The notes under the pieces were generated by a model, which saw only the letters and a program-made list of their open reading frames with translations, made no database searches and had not been told where the DNA came from. DNA of 64,000 nt from Verrucomicrobiota bacterium (GTDB lineage: Bacteria; Verrucomicrobiota; Verrucomicrobiia; Limisphaerales; PALSA-1396): the NCBI GenBank assembly GCA_016200005.1, contig JACQFP010000053.1, positions 62,001 to 126,000 of the forward strand, in the 5' to 3' direction. Numbering within the stretch: position 1 is the first letter of the stretch; every line of letters begins with the position of its first letter. Positions 37,148 to 46,091 of this stretch are shown in pieces. A program made the position numbers and the translations under genes.

Positions 37148-37693
37148 TCATTCAACAGTCTGTTTCAGGGTTCGCTGCCAAAGAACTTTGTAGTTCTTGC
37201 TGCTCTGCGGTTGCCACATGTGCTGAGACGGTATGTCTGTTTCAAAAACAATTAAATCCACCTCGATAATATATTGTTTGCCCGGTAATGGAATGCCTCC
37301 CTGTTTCGTGTGCCAAAAGCTCGTGCCCAGGTTGAAATCTGTTCCTCCCAATCCATATATGCCATTCGCAAGCCGGGGTTCTCCTTGAGGATAAACATAC
37401 CATTTGCTCTCTACCCCGGTCACCATGTTCGTGCCAACCATGAGATTTGTGGATTCAAGCGAACTGCGATCAATCTCCACAGAAAGGCTGTCGGTTGTCC
37501 GCTGCACTTTAGTTTTGGTGGGAACGCGAACTGAAACCGCCTGGCGAATGGATGGGTTTGCATTCGTAATTGGCGGAAGGATTGGAAAGCCGTGCCATCG
37601 CTCGGATTTTGCTGAACTTTGGGTAGTAGTGGAACAGCCGAGTAAAACGCCGCTCAATACGAGCGCGAGGCAGAGGATGATTTTAGGTTTCAT
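37148..37693 (-). CDS. Hypothetical lipoprotein
   Basis: The 181-residue product starts MKPKIILCLALVLSGVLLGC, a lipobox with Cys 20. The mature part has no known domain: VPTKTKVQRTTDSLSVEIDR, YVYPQGEPRLANGIYGLGG, LPGKQYIIEVDLIVFETDI. The first 20 codons are nearly the same, in DNA and protein, as in the gene at 36412, though the mature proteins are unrelated. It starts 3 bp after the stop of the next gene upstream. Confidence 0.65.
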   Translation of the reverse strand: MKPKIILCLALVLSGVLLGCSTTTQSSAKSERWHGFPILPPITNANPSIRQAVSVRVPTKTKVQRTTDSLSVEIDRSSLESTNLMVGTNMVTGVESKWYVYPQGEPRLANGIYGLGGTDFNLGTSFWHTKQGGIPLPGKQYIIEVDLIVFETDIPSQHMWQPQSSKNYKVLWQRTLKQTVE

Positions 37694-37696
37694 AGT

Positions 37697-38476
37697 TTAA
37701 TCCTTGCTATTGTAAAAGTATCCTCCACCGATGTCGTAAATACGCTGGATGACGGTTGGCGCTCGCTTACGGTCATACTTGAAAACCTCAACTTTATCGC
37801 CCTTTCGTATCGACACAGAAACCGCCTTACCAAACTCCACAGTCTTATCCGATGGCGGTAACTCGCCAGATATTTTCTGGAGGCTGAGCACCTGCGAATG
37901 GCTAAGCTTTCGCGTCTCTTCACTCTGCAAAGCCCAATTGTAAACCTCCCGCACTGTATAAACGCTGTAGGCCTGAAGATTCAGCGTCATCACCATCGCG
38001 ACGTTGGGTTTCTCATTCAAAAACCAAACGCACCGGATTTCGTTTGTGCCGCATTTCGCGAGGTATTCCTGAAAATGCTTGGTCGCCTTGGCATCATCCG
38101 TCGGGCCATCCACGTTCCCCTCAGTATCATTGGCAGCAACCTTTCGCTTTGAATTAAGATCAATCAACCCGGAGGCCATGCTCTGCGCGAGGTCTGGCGT
38201 GATGATATTTGTGGAAGTGTGCTGGACATAGACCCACAGATCCCCAAAGCGAGCGCATAGCCACTTCCCTGTCATGCGCTCAATGACCTCGCGCTCTGAT
38301 AACTTCTCAACCATTGGTTCTTGAATTGTTTTGGGGTCGCCTGATTTCCAGAATTCCGCCCACAGCTCGTCAAGCTGGGCTGTGCTGAATTCTACCGGCT
38401 TCGCAGCATACGAGGCCAATGCTGGAAGCAAGACGGCGGCGATAGCACTCAACAAGAAAAAGTGTTTGGTTCTCAT
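37697..38476 (-). CDS. Secreted hypothetical protein
   Basis: The start at 38476 (MRTKHFFLLSAIAAVLLPAL) gives 259 residues with a signal peptide ending SYAA. The mature part includes LDELWAEFWKSGDPKTIQEP, VIERMTGKWLCARFGDLWVY, MVMTLNLQAYSVYTVREVYN and KAVSVSIRKGDKVEVFKYDR. No family is recognised. The frame is open for 24 further codons upstream, but the signal peptide supports the later start. It belongs to the minus-strand run with very short gaps. Confidence 0.62.
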   Translation of the reverse strand: MRTKHFFLLSAIAAVLLPALASYAAKPVEFSTAQLDELWAEFWKSGDPKTIQEPMVEKLSEREVIERMTGKWLCARFGDLWVYVQHTSTNIITPDLAQSMASGLIDLNSKRKVAANDTEGNVDGPTDDAKATKHFQEYLAKCGTNEIRCVWFLNEKPNVAMVMTLNLQAYSVYTVREVYNWALQSEETRKLSHSQVLSLQKISGELPPSDKTVEFGKAVSVSIRKGDKVEVFKYDRKRAPTVIQRIYDIGGGYFYNSKD

Positions 38477-38612
38477 GGCGCGCGAACGATGCCAACGACC
38501 AATATCGCGACCGCCGCCGGAAACGCCCGGCGACTGCAAAAGTCGCATCCAAATTCTCCCGAATCGTCCGCCTGTTCAACGGGGCACTGCAGCGCACGTT
38601 TACGTCATCGTC

Positions 38613-39092
38613 CTATCTCCAACCAATGTAGCCGTCTGATCTGATGGTCAGCGGCTCGGACACGGTGTAACGCTTGCCAGCTTTCCATGCTCTGGTGCGC
38701 ATGACAACCTGAAACCAACCGTCCTCTCGGGGCAACCACTGGATGGGTGTCGTCTCAAAACGATCATAACCGGCCCGGCCCGCGATCCCAAGCTTGCCAA
38801 AATTGCCGGCCTCCACGCCCCTGGCGTCAACCGCTAAGTAAGTCCCGTTTGTCTGGCGGAGAAATACGAAAATGATTGATGCCTTCGGTTTCGAGAGAGA
38901 AATCGCAACAGCCGTGCGATTGGAATTCCAAAGCCCCGTCTGCAAAACTCTAACCACCTCGTTGGTGGCGATGTCCTGGGGCAGCGACTTCCGGGCAGCG
39001 ATAAACAGTGTGTCATCAACGCGCGACTCGCCAGATAATGCGTGAGCAGCGGCCGACAGGGCAAACATGATGACAAGTATGGCGCGTGACAT
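38613..39092 (-). CDS. Secreted hypothetical protein downstream of direct repeat
   Basis: The 159-residue product begins MSRAILVIMFALSAAAHALS, a signal peptide. The mature part contains FIAARKSLPQDIATNEVVRV, VAISLSKPKASIIFVFLRQT, GYDRFETTPIQWLPREDGWF and YTVSEPLTIRSDGYIGWR. The family is unknown. Its start codon lies 18 bp from the end of the second 79-bp direct repeat (39111-39188), the same arrangement as the gene at 33599-33961 with the first copy. It is the first gene of the block in transcription order. Confidence 0.62.
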   Translation of the reverse strand: MSRAILVIMFALSAAAHALSGESRVDDTLFIAARKSLPQDIATNEVVRVLQTGLWNSNRTAVAISLSKPKASIIFVFLRQTNGTYLAVDARGVEAGNFGKLGIAGRAGYDRFETTPIQWLPREDGWFQVVMRTRAWKAGKRYTVSEPLTIRSDGYIGWR

Positions 39093-39110
39093 GGCCTAAT
39101 TTTTAGGTAT

Positions 39111-39188
39111 GCAAACGAATTGTTGTCTATCTCGGTTCATACCACTGTTATCTAACGCTTTTGAAGCGTTGTGTCCAACTGGAAAAGC
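39111..39188. repeat. 79-bp direct repeat, right copy
   Basis: This is the partner of 33976-34054. The palindrome aacgcttttgaagcgtt is perfect here. It fills most of the 126-bp gap between the [2Fe-2S] protein gene and the first gene of the secreted-protein block, and could contain that block's promoter. Confidence 0.85.
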
Positions 39189-39218
39189 CTCATACAGTGG
39201 ACAGCGGAGCGGACTGAT

Positions 39219-39599
39219 TTACTTTGTGTCCGGCGCGGAACAAATCGGGTTTGTTGCGAATGCGTAATCCGCCACGATTCTTCCCTTGATCAGATGTTCT
39301 TGGATGATTCGCTCCAAAACTTCCGGCGTGCATGAGTGATACCAGATGCCTTCCGGATAGACGACTGCAATCGGGCCGTGCGCGCAGACGCGAAGGCAAT
39401 TGGCCTTGGTGCGATATACCAGCGGTTCCGGCCCGACGAGGTTCAGTTCCTTGAGCCGGCGTTTCAAATATTCCCAGGACTCGAGGCCCTTTTCCTTTGG
39501 GGCACAGTGCGGCTCGGTCTGATCGGCGCACAGGAAGATGTGGCGCTTGTATTTTTCAAGACCCAACGAGTTTACGACTGCCTTCAATTCGTCCGCCAT
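39219..39599 (-). CDS. Thioredoxin-fold [2Fe-2S] ferredoxin-like protein
   Basis: The start at 39599 ([20 protein letters not shown]) gives 126 residues. The four cluster cysteines are visible: CADQTEPHC (C-x7-C) and NCLRVC (C-x3-C), as in the small thioredoxin-like [2Fe-2S] ferredoxins and NuoE-type domains. [20 protein letters not shown] is the conserved C-terminal part. It is a cytosolic electron carrier of unknown partner. The open frame extends 38 codons further upstream into a repeat-rich area, so the later ATG is preferred. Confidence 0.85.
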   Translation of the reverse strand: MADELKAVVNSLGLEKYKRHIFLCADQTEPHCAPKEKGLESWEYLKRRLKELNLVGPEPLVYRTKANCLRVCAHGPIAVVYPEGIWYHSCTPEVLERIIQEHLIKGRIVADYAFATNPICSAPDTK

Positions 39600-39689
39600 A
39601 AGATCATTGTCCACAAGGTTGAGTTTGCCAGCAAGCGGATTGTGTTGCTGTCTCGCAAAGTTTGCGCGCCTCCGCATATTTTCTGAGCC

Positions 39690-39757
39690 ACCCCTCACCC
39701 GGCCAGAGGCCACCCTCTCCCCTCATCTGATGAGGGGAGAGGGAAGGGTGAGGGGAG
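39690..39757. repeat. CCCCTCACCCGG...GAGGGGAGAGGG hairpin
   Basis: The arm acccctcacccggccagagg with ccaccctctcccctc meets gaggggagagggaagggtga on the other side, with the short loop atctgat. It is close in sequence to the interior of the MITE-like element at 1110-1224. It lies between two divergent genes and may overlap their promoters. Confidence 0.75.
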
Positions 39758-39809
39758 TGCCTTCGACATTGGTTGCGGGTTCGCCAAGCTGTGTTAAAAC
39801 GCAGAGGCG

Positions 39810-40322
39810 ATGAGCCTCAAACGACATCTCATGCCTGAAAAAATAATCTCCGGCGGCCAAACCGGAGCGGATAGAGCCGCTTTGGATTTTGCCATCGCCC
39901 GCAACATTCCTCACGGCGGCTGGTGCCCGCGCGGCCGATTGGCCGAGGATGGAAGGATCAGCGAACGCTACGAGCTGGCAGAAACGCCCGCCACTGATTA
40001 TGCACAGCGAACGGAATGGAACGTGCGCGATTCCGACGGCACAGTGATCTTCACGATAGGAAGAGCACTGGCTGGCGGCTCGAAGCAGACCAGCAAGTTT
40101 GCAAAGCAGTTAGGCAAGCCGTGGTTGCATTTGTCGCAAGATGCTGACGGTAACGCCACTGTTGATAAGTTGAGGCAATTTTTGTCTGAAAACCGAATCA
40201 AGGTGCTGAACGTTGCTGGTTCACGAAAATCCCAAGAACGACAGGTTGGCGACTTTACCACGGTCACCCTGACGAGACTCTGGGATGGAAGTGAGGCTGC
40301 TTATACCAGTTGCCAAAAGTAA
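39810..40322 (+). CDS. Putative molybdenum carrier protein
   Basis: The 170-residue product (start at 39810, or 39831 for MPEKIISGG) matches the molybdenum-cofactor carrier/LOG-like Rossmann family: EKIISGGQTGADRAALDFAI, HGGWCPRGRLAEDG, ISERYELAETPATDYAQRT, NVRDSDGTVIFTIGRALAGG and WLHLSQDADGNATVDKLRQF. The loop SGGQTGADRAAL is the most characteristic. Members bind nucleotide-like ligands; the carrier role comes from family naming and is not shown here. It diverges from the [2Fe-2S] protein. Confidence 0.8.
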   Translation: MSLKRHLMPEKIISGGQTGADRAALDFAIARNIPHGGWCPRGRLAEDGRISERYELAETPATDYAQRTEWNVRDSDGTVIFTIGRALAGGSKQTSKFAKQLGKPWLHLSQDADGNATVDKLRQFLSENRIKVLNVAGSRKSQERQVGDFTTVTLTRLWDGSEAAYTSCQK

Positions 40323-40352
40323 TTTTCGATTAGAACGACCTGACACCGACAC

Positions 40353-40430
40353 ACCCACCCCCGACCCCTCCCAAGAGGGGAAGAATTCACCGTGTGCCGC
40401 TCCCCTCCTGGGAGGGGCAAGGGGTGGGTT
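40353..40430. repeat. ACCCACCCCC...GGGGTGGGT inverted repeat (78 bp)
   Basis: The left arm acccacccccgacccctccc pairs with the right arm ggaggggcaaggggtgggt. It is a complete version of the solo arm at 1067-1100. It lies between two convergent genes and is a plausible bidirectional terminator. Confidence 0.8.
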
Positions 40431-40470
40431 CGGAGCTCGATTCGCTTACTCTGGTTTGTGCCATCTCTCC

Positions 40471-43041
40471 TCATTCGTCATCGTCATCGCCAGTAAGACT
40501 CAGTCCAAGCTTCTTCAGACCCTTGCCATGCGCGCCGGCCAGATGAGCAGGGTAGGGCGCGTCCACCCCTTTGACCGAATGCCAGATGATCCGGTTGAGT
40601 GTGTCCTCATCGGCTTGATCCACCTTATCAAACGGTTGCGCGAGACTTTGCTCAGCCCAATAACGTTCGGCGCCCCGGAGCTGGCCCAGTGGCTTGTTGA
40701 GTTCGTCCAGCGGAACGTTGTTCTTCAAACAGGTGTAAGTCTTGAAATCGGGTTGGCTCGTGAAACAGTCCGTCATCAACGGTGACAGCGCGTCCATCTG
40801 GTTCATTGGAGGGATGCCCAACATCCTTTCCATCGTGTGCAGCACGGAAGTCTGATTGTAGAACTTGCTCACGACCGCGCTACGCTTGCAGTAAGGACTG
40901 ACCACCAGACAAAGCGAGCGGTGGCCATCAACATGATCGAACCCAGCCTGCGGATCATCTTCATTCACGAAAATACACGTCTTCGGCCAGAACCGACTCT
41001 TGGAGATGCGCTCGACAATGCGCCCAACTGCCAGATCATTGTCAGCGACCTGCGCGCGCGGCGTCGGCCCGCCGGGTCGCGTGCCGGAAGTGTGATCGCT
41101 GGGCAGGTAGATGATCACCAGGTTGGGCCACTCACCTTTCTTCTCGTAATCGCTGAATTCGTTGAGAAAAACGTCCGCGCGAATCGCGTCGGGAATTCGC
41201 ATGTTCCAACCCGGTGATTGCGGACAACTGTAACGTCGCAAGGTTTCAATCTGCATGTCGTGCTTGAAAGAAATGTTGGTGCCGTTGGTGCGATAGTTCT
41301 CGTAGATCGCCAGCCACCCTGCGTCTGCCGGGATGGGTGCGGTGTAACTCATTTCGCCGTAGTTGCGGAAGGAAAGGCCGTGCAACAGCACATTGTCCCA
41401 GATGAAGCCCGTCGCGGCATAGCTGATGGGGTCATCGCCGGCAAACGGATAGCTGCGGGTGAAACCGCCAAAAGATTTCTCCAGATAATCGGTGGCGTAA
41501 CCTTCCATCGCCCACGCATGGCCGTCGGCGGAGAGGACGCCGTTGCAATAATAATTATCCAGCAGCACAAACTGTTCGGCCAGCGCGTGATGGTTCGGCG
41601 TCACCTCGCGGCCAAACATGCACAACTCCGGGTCGGCATTTCCTTGCGGCAGATCACCGAAGACCTGATCGTAGCACCGGTTTTCCTTGATGATGTAAAC
41701 GACATGCTCGATCAAGGAGGGCTCGCCAGTGCGACGCGGCACTGGCACTGGCTTTCTGCCGCTGTTGCCTTTTTCCCAGGCGCGCAGGATTTGCGGCACG
41801 CGCGAGTCTGCTTTGACCTGGGCGGTGTAGCTTTTCAACTTTTCCGCGGCGGGAATTTCAACTTTGGTGACGGTTCCCAGATACATGTGACTGTTCCAAC
41901 CTTTGCGATCCGTGCGCGGATTCCGTGACCCGAGACCTTTGACGTTGGCAACGTAAAGAAACCTTCCATCATTCACCAACGCGCCGGGATACCACGCCGT
42001 CGGAATAAATCCTTCGAGCTGATTCTTTGCCCCGAGCTGGACCATGGCGACGGCATTATTGCCTCCGTTGGCGACGAAAAGTTTGCTGCCATCCTTGCTC
42101 AACGATACTGCGTTTGGCGCGCTGCCAAACGGCAACGTCGAATCAGGGCGGACCAGCACGGCGGCGGTGACCTTCAAACTTGTCGTGTCGATGACGCTGA
42201 CGGTGTCTGAGTTGGCATTGGCGACGTAGAGCGTTTGTTGGTCCGCACTCAATTCCAAATCCGACGGATGCAACCCGACAACGATTTGAGCGACCTCTTC
42301 GCCTTTTTCAAGATCGACAACCGACACCGTTCCACTGGCCGCCACGCCTCGTTCATCCACCAAAGTCTCGGTGCCGGAAGACTTGGCGGTTCTTTCGCCT
42401 GGCTTCGGACGACGACCGCCCCAATTCGAAACATACGCAGTTTTCCCATCGGCCTTGATCGCTACGTCGAACGGAGCGACCCCAACGGATATTTCCTTTA
42501 TCAACATGCCTGACTCCAGATCGACCACCGCCAGGCTGTTGTTGCGCGAGAGGCAGACGTAAGCCTTCTTTTCATCTTTTGAAAGGGCGATGCCGCCCAC
42601 ATGGGAATTGCCGCTGCCGCCGGGACCGGGCAGAATAATCTTTCGTCCCCACAACATTTTCCCGTCTTCGCCCAGTTTGGCTTCCCACAAGATATTTTGC
42701 GCGGTGGTCAGAAACAGGCGCGTGCCATCGCGCGTCACCGCGATGCCGTGTGTGGAACCGCCACCGGCGATGAATTTCAGTTCCTGACGAATTGTCCAAG
42801 TCTCAACGTCAATGACCACCAGCCCGCGATCATCTTTCACGTACAATGTTTGTTTGTCCGGGGAGAGCGCAAGGTCAACCGGCCGACCGCCGAATTGCAG
42901 TGATTGACCGGCGGCATGCAGCACCTGATAGGTGGAGACGATGTGGCCTCCACCCTCCAACGGACCCACGTGTTCGACCTTGGTGGTCTGACAGCCGACG
43001 AAAAGGAAAACAGCACAGAAGGGGAAGAATAAATGTTTCAT
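40471..43041 (-). CDS. Lipoprotein: YVTN beta-propeller + acid-phosphatase/phospholipase C-like phosphoesterase
   Basis: The start at 43041 (MKHLFFPFCAVFLFVGC) gives 856 residues and a lipobox at Cys 17. Residues 45-390 form a YVTN-type propeller: RPVDLALSPDKQTLYVKDDR, GIAVTRDGTRLFLTT, GVAPFDVAIKADGKTAYVSN, LHPSDLELSADQQTLYVANA and APNAVSLSKDGSKLFVANGG. Residues 435-790 match the PF04185 phosphoesterase family (EHVVYIIKENRCYDQVFGD, LSADGHAWAMEGYATDYLEK, NLVIIYLPSDHTSGTRPGG, CIFVNEDDPQAGFDHVDGHR). It probably hydrolyses phosphate esters outside the cell; the substrate is unknown. It has an acidic tail, DDDDE. Confidence 0.9.
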   Translation of the reverse strand: MKHLFFPFCAVFLFVGCQTTKVEHVGPLEGGGHIVSTYQVLHAAGQSLQFGGRPVDLALSPDKQTLYVKDDRGLVVIDVETWTIRQELKFIAGGGSTHGIAVTRDGTRLFLTTAQNILWEAKLGEDGKMLWGRKIILPGPGGSGNSHVGGIALSKDEKKAYVCLSRNNSLAVVDLESGMLIKEISVGVAPFDVAIKADGKTAYVSNWGGRRPKPGERTAKSSGTETLVDERGVAASGTVSVVDLEKGEEVAQIVVGLHPSDLELSADQQTLYVANANSDTVSVIDTTSLKVTAAVLVRPDSTLPFGSAPNAVSLSKDGSKLFVANGGNNAVAMVQLGAKNQLEGFIPTAWYPGALVNDGRFLYVANVKGLGSRNPRTDRKGWNSHMYLGTVTKVEIPAAEKLKSYTAQVKADSRVPQILRAWEKGNSGRKPVPVPRRTGEPSLIEHVVYIIKENRCYDQVFGDLPQGNADPELCMFGREVTPNHHALAEQFVLLDNYYCNGVLSADGHAWAMEGYATDYLEKSFGGFTRSYPFAGDDPISYAATGFIWDNVLLHGLSFRNYGEMSYTAPIPADAGWLAIYENYRTNGTNISFKHDMQIETLRRYSCPQSPGWNMRIPDAIRADVFLNEFSDYEKKGEWPNLVIIYLPSDHTSGTRPGGPTPRAQVADNDLAVGRIVERISKSRFWPKTCIFVNEDDPQAGFDHVDGHRSLCLVVSPYCKRSAVVSKFYNQTSVLHTMERMLGIPPMNQMDALSPLMTDCFTSQPDFKTYTCLKNNVPLDELNKPLGQLRGAERYWAEQSLAQPFDKVDQADEDTLNRIIWHSVKGVDAPYPAHLAGAHGKGLKKLGLSLTGDDDDE

Positions 43042-43230
43042 ACCGGTCGTTGGTTCAAGCAAATGACGCTACTATTCAGGTTAATTCAACGTAAAGCTTT
43101 TTAGTGATCCTGAGAAATGCGGGTGGAGACGCTGACCGAAAGCGAGCAGAAAAAGTTTTTGGAATCGAGAAATGAGACTCATCACTTCAACCTTGACTCG
43201 TGATCCCTCATAGGAGATCGCGCAAAGGCG

Positions 43231-43265
43231 CCAGGGAGCCTGGGAAAATGGTTCCTGACACCTTC
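43231..43265. repeat. REP-like sequence with small palindrome
   Basis: ccagggagcctgg (CCAGG-GAG-CCTGG) is followed by gaaaatggttcctgacacc. The gttcctgacacc part resembles REP-type elements that I associate with RAYT transposases in other bacteria, from memory. The rest of the 240-bp gap (43042-43283) has no gene. Confidence 0.45.
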
Positions 43266-43283
43266 TTTTCAAAATAATTTCAC

Positions 43284-44396
43284 CTATGGGTTTTGCGATT
43301 TCACGTCGAGCGGTATTCCGGTTCTTCGTGAAATGTCCAGCAGGTCATCCACCACAGACTTGATCAACGGAATGCCTTCTTTGCTTCGAATCCCTTCCGC
43401 TTCTCGCTCAGGATCGCCGGGGATCAGTGGCCCGTTGGTCCCGGGAGCCGGTTTTGTATTGCGGAAGACGTGGATCCAGTCATCGATCTGTTTCTTGAAT
43501 TCATCTTTGTCGATGAAGCCGTCGATCTGCATGGCGCCGAAAAAATGGCCGATGCCCTTGCCGACGCTGCGCGCGGGAATTTCCTGTCTCTGAGTGAAGG
43601 GTGTCGCGAAGGGTCCCCAGTTGGCACCGCTCAACACGGAGCACAAGATATCGACCATCGCGGCGAGACCATAGCCTTTGTGCCCGCCCGTTTCTCTCTC
43701 GGAGCCAAGCGGCAATTGCGCGCCCCCATTGCTCATGTCCTGTGGGTTGGTGGTGTCGCGACCGTTTTTATCGATGATCCAGCCCCTGGGCACTTCTGTT
43801 TTCGTTCGTAGCGCGATTTCGATTTTGCCGTAAGCGACGGCACTGGTGGCCATGTCGATGACGATCGGTGGCTCTTTGTAGCCTGGGAACGCGATGGCAA
43901 TGGGATTCGTGCCCAGCATTCTTTCCGCCCCCCACAGCGGTGCGACCAGCTTCGTGGAATTGGTCATGGCCCAGCCGATGAGATCTCTTTCGAGAGCTTT
44001 CAAAGGATAGTAGCCCGCGATTCCGAAATGGTTGCTATTGCAGACACTCACCCAACCTGAGCCGTAAGTCGCGGCTTTCTCCATAGCGATCTCATTCGCC
44101 TTGGGTCCCACTACGAGGCCCAACCCATTATCGCCATCGACAGTTGCCACGCTGGCGTTTTCCCGGACCATTTTGATATTGGGCTTGGGGTTGATCCGGC
44201 CCAACTCCAGCATATCAAAATAAATATGCAGCCTCGCCACACCGTGGGAGTCGATGCCTCTCAAATCGGACTTGGCCAAAACATCTGCGGCTTGGCGGGC
44301 GTCCGCTTCGGAGATGCCGCAATGCATGAAAACCTTGGCTGAGAAGTCTTTGAGGTAGTCCGCGGGGAAAAGGTATGATTCTCTCTCGTCGGTCAT
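43284..44396 (-). CDS. Malate/L-lactate dehydrogenase family (Ldh2)
   Basis: The 370-residue product matches the Ldh2/malate-ureidoglycolate dehydrogenase family, which differs from classical LDH and MDH: KSDLRGIDSHGVARLHIYFD, VATVDGDNGLGLVVGPKANE, GSGWVSVCNSNHFGIAGYYP, AMTNSTKLVAPLWGAERMLG, TNPIAIAFPGYKEPPIVIDM and ETGGHKGYGLAAMVDILCSV. The catalytic-type His in SNHFGIAGYY and the DSHG motif are present. It is an NAD(P)-dependent oxidoreductase for a 2-hydroxy acid. It lies 16 bp after the pseudopilin at 44413-45165 on the same strand. Confidence 0.92.
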   Translation of the reverse strand: MTDERESYLFPADYLKDFSAKVFMHCGISEADARQAADVLAKSDLRGIDSHGVARLHIYFDMLELGRINPKPNIKMVRENASVATVDGDNGLGLVVGPKANEIAMEKAATYGSGWVSVCNSNHFGIAGYYPLKALERDLIGWAMTNSTKLVAPLWGAERMLGTNPIAIAFPGYKEPPIVIDMATSAVAYGKIEIALRTKTEVPRGWIIDKNGRDTTNPQDMSNGGAQLPLGSERETGGHKGYGLAAMVDILCSVLSGANWGPFATPFTQRQEIPARSVGKGIGHFFGAMQIDGFIDKDEFKKQIDDWIHVFRNTKPAPGTNGPLIPGDPEREAEGIRSKEGIPLIKSVVDDLLDISRRTGIPLDVKSQNP

Positions 44397-44412
44397 GACT
44401 TTTTACTCGCGA

Positions 44413-45165
44413 CTAATTGAACGCGCTCTTGTAACACGCGGTGTCGCTGGCTTTCTGCGTGTCCTCCGCCTTGCCGGAGGTGCCGTCGGCGAGACCAAAA
44501 TGTTTGGCGCGCAAGTTGATGGCCTTCCGAAACTCGGCATGGCCGTCCGTGAACACAAAATTCCCGCCTTGCGCGTGGACCATGCTGTACCAGTCCACTC
44601 CGGGTTTCAGATTGACGTGCCAATAGGTGTACTGTCCCTGGCAAAGTCCGAAGTCGTTGCCCACCGCCGGACGCAACGCCGTGTAACTGACGAGGCGGAT
44701 GGTTTCCTGAATGAAAATGACCTCACTCGGTTTGGAAACCTGTGCCAGGCTCAATTCCATGACGACGGCGTTGGGCAGATAACTCGTGGCGCTGGCGGCC
44801 GTGGCATCGCTGCCATCGCCCGGCTTCTTCGCGCTCGGACAGGCGTAAATTTTTGAGCTGGGCGTTTTCTGCGAGCTTTGCAGGTAAGGCGTGATGGCGT
44901 AGAGACAATTATTCTCCCAACCACCCGCATTGGGATTCATGAAGTCGGGAACTTGCGAGGCCCGGGGCGGCATTTTGCGATGGTCGCCTTCATACAGCAC
45001 CAGCGCGATGCCGATCTGCCGCATGTTGTTCATGCACTTGGTGCGCTGGGCCTTCTCCTTCGCCTTGGCCAACGCCGGTAAAAGCAGCGCGGCGAGAATG
45101 GCGATGATGGCAATGACCACCAACAGTTCAATCAGCGTGAACGCGATAACTTTCCGCTTAGGCAT
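44413..45165 (-). CDS. Pseudopilin-like protein (N-methylation helix, H-X9-DG)
   Basis: The ATG at 45165 gives [20 protein letters not shown], a seven-residue basic leader before the methylation helix, 250 residues in total. The frame is open for 39 codons upstream but overlaps the divergent gene there, so the later start is chosen. The C-terminal motif is [20 protein letters not shown]. The end ([10 protein letters not shown]) resembles pseudopilin C ([10 protein letters not shown]), which suggests these two are the closest relatives among the seven. The Ldh2-type dehydrogenase follows 16 bp downstream. Confidence 0.88.
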   Translation of the reverse strand: MPKRKVIAFTLIELLVVIAIIAILAALLLPALAKAKEKAQRTKCMNNMRQIGIALVLYEGDHRKMPPRASQVPDFMNPNAGGWENNCLYAITPYLQSSQKTPSSKIYACPSAKKPGDGSDATAASATSYLPNAVVMELSLAQVSKPSEVIFIQETIRLVSYTALRPAVGNDFGLCQGQYTYWHVNLKPGVDWYSMVHAQGGNFVFTDGHAEFRKAINLRAKHFGLADGTSGKAEDTQKASDTACYKSAFN

Positions 45166-45386
45166 GGAGCAATGATGCGCCACAAACCCAATCAAGTCCA
45201 ACCGCTTCTCAGCCTTGCCTTGGCCTGACGCTTTCGCGAACGGAGTCGCCGATTCCTTCCGCGTTGATTCTTTCTGGGTCACCGACTAAACTGGGCCCAT
45301 GGGCACGCTTTGCACGGCGAAAACCTCGACATCCCACGCAGCCAGAATGCGTGCAAATTGAAGCGCGAACACAATTTCAATCGATT

Positions 45387-46091
45387 ATGCGTCCGAACGA
45401 AACTGTGGAGGTGACCAGGTTGTCGAACCGTGAGTTTCTGGAACGTTACGCGGCACCAGGTCGCGTGGGACTATCCGGCGGGATCACGTTGGTGGACCGG
45501 GCCATCAGCCGCGCGGAACGGCATCTGGATGAGCAGGGGCGCTGGAGCTACTGGTCGCACGCGTTCCTGTTCCAAGGTGAACGCCACGACGGTCATCATT
45601 GGGTCATTGAATCGGACCTGCACGTGGCCCGGAAACACATCCGGCTGGGCGTGCAGGAGAATCGCATCGCCAAGTATTTTGATGAGGAGATGTACACGAC
45701 GCTGGCGGTGCTGGACTTCGGTTTGGCGGAAGCTCAGGTGGCCGGCTTGTTGCGCGAAGGTCTGGAACTGGTCGCCACGCGCGCACGTTATTCGTTGCGG
45801 GAATTGCTGGGAACGTTGATGGCATTGCGGAAACCTGATTTGCGCACGCAGGACAATGTGCTGGCGCGCGAGTGCTCGTTTTATTGCTCCGCCTTTGTCG
45901 AGCATCTCTTCCGCAAGTCCGGCATTGACCTCACACCCAGTCGCTCGGTGAAGAACACGACGCCGGAAGATATTTCGCGCACGCCCGTGCCGCACACCAC
46001 TTATCTGCTGAAACGACGAGTCGCCACCAGCAAGTTGTCCGAGCTGGCAGATCGTGTGCGAAACAAAGTGCGGTCGAAAATCAAATCATGA
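45387..46091 (+). CDS. Permuted papain-like amidase (YiiX/NlpC-P60 relative)
   Basis: The start at 45387 ([17 protein letters not shown]) gives 234 residues. Recognisable parts are an early [20 protein letters not shown] with the likely catalytic His, [20 protein letters not shown], and a later [20 protein letters not shown] with the likely nucleophile Cys, in the permuted order typical of YiiX/YaeF-like enzymes. Members hydrolyse amide or lipid-amide bonds. No signal peptide is seen. The stop overlaps the start of the glycosidase gene by 4 bp (ATGA), pointing to coupled translation. Confidence 0.72.
   Translation: MRPNETVEVTRLSNREFLERYAAPGRVGLSGGITLVDRAISRAERHLDEQGRWSYWSHAFLFQGERHDGHHWVIESDLHVARKHIRLGVQENRIAKYFDEEMYTTLAVLDFGLAEAQVAGLLREGLELVATRARYSLRELLGTLMALRKPDLRTQDNVLARECSFYCSAFVEHLFRKSGIDLTPSRSVKNTTPEDISRTPVPHTTYLLKRRVATSKLSELADRVRNKVRSKIKS

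Noticed and set aside
33976-39188. The 79-bp repeats as integron attC sites
   Set aside because: The minus strand has GTTAGAT (GTTRRRY) and a small palindrome, but there are only two copies around six genes, no paired RYYYAAC at the expected distance, no integrase, and no attC after each gene.
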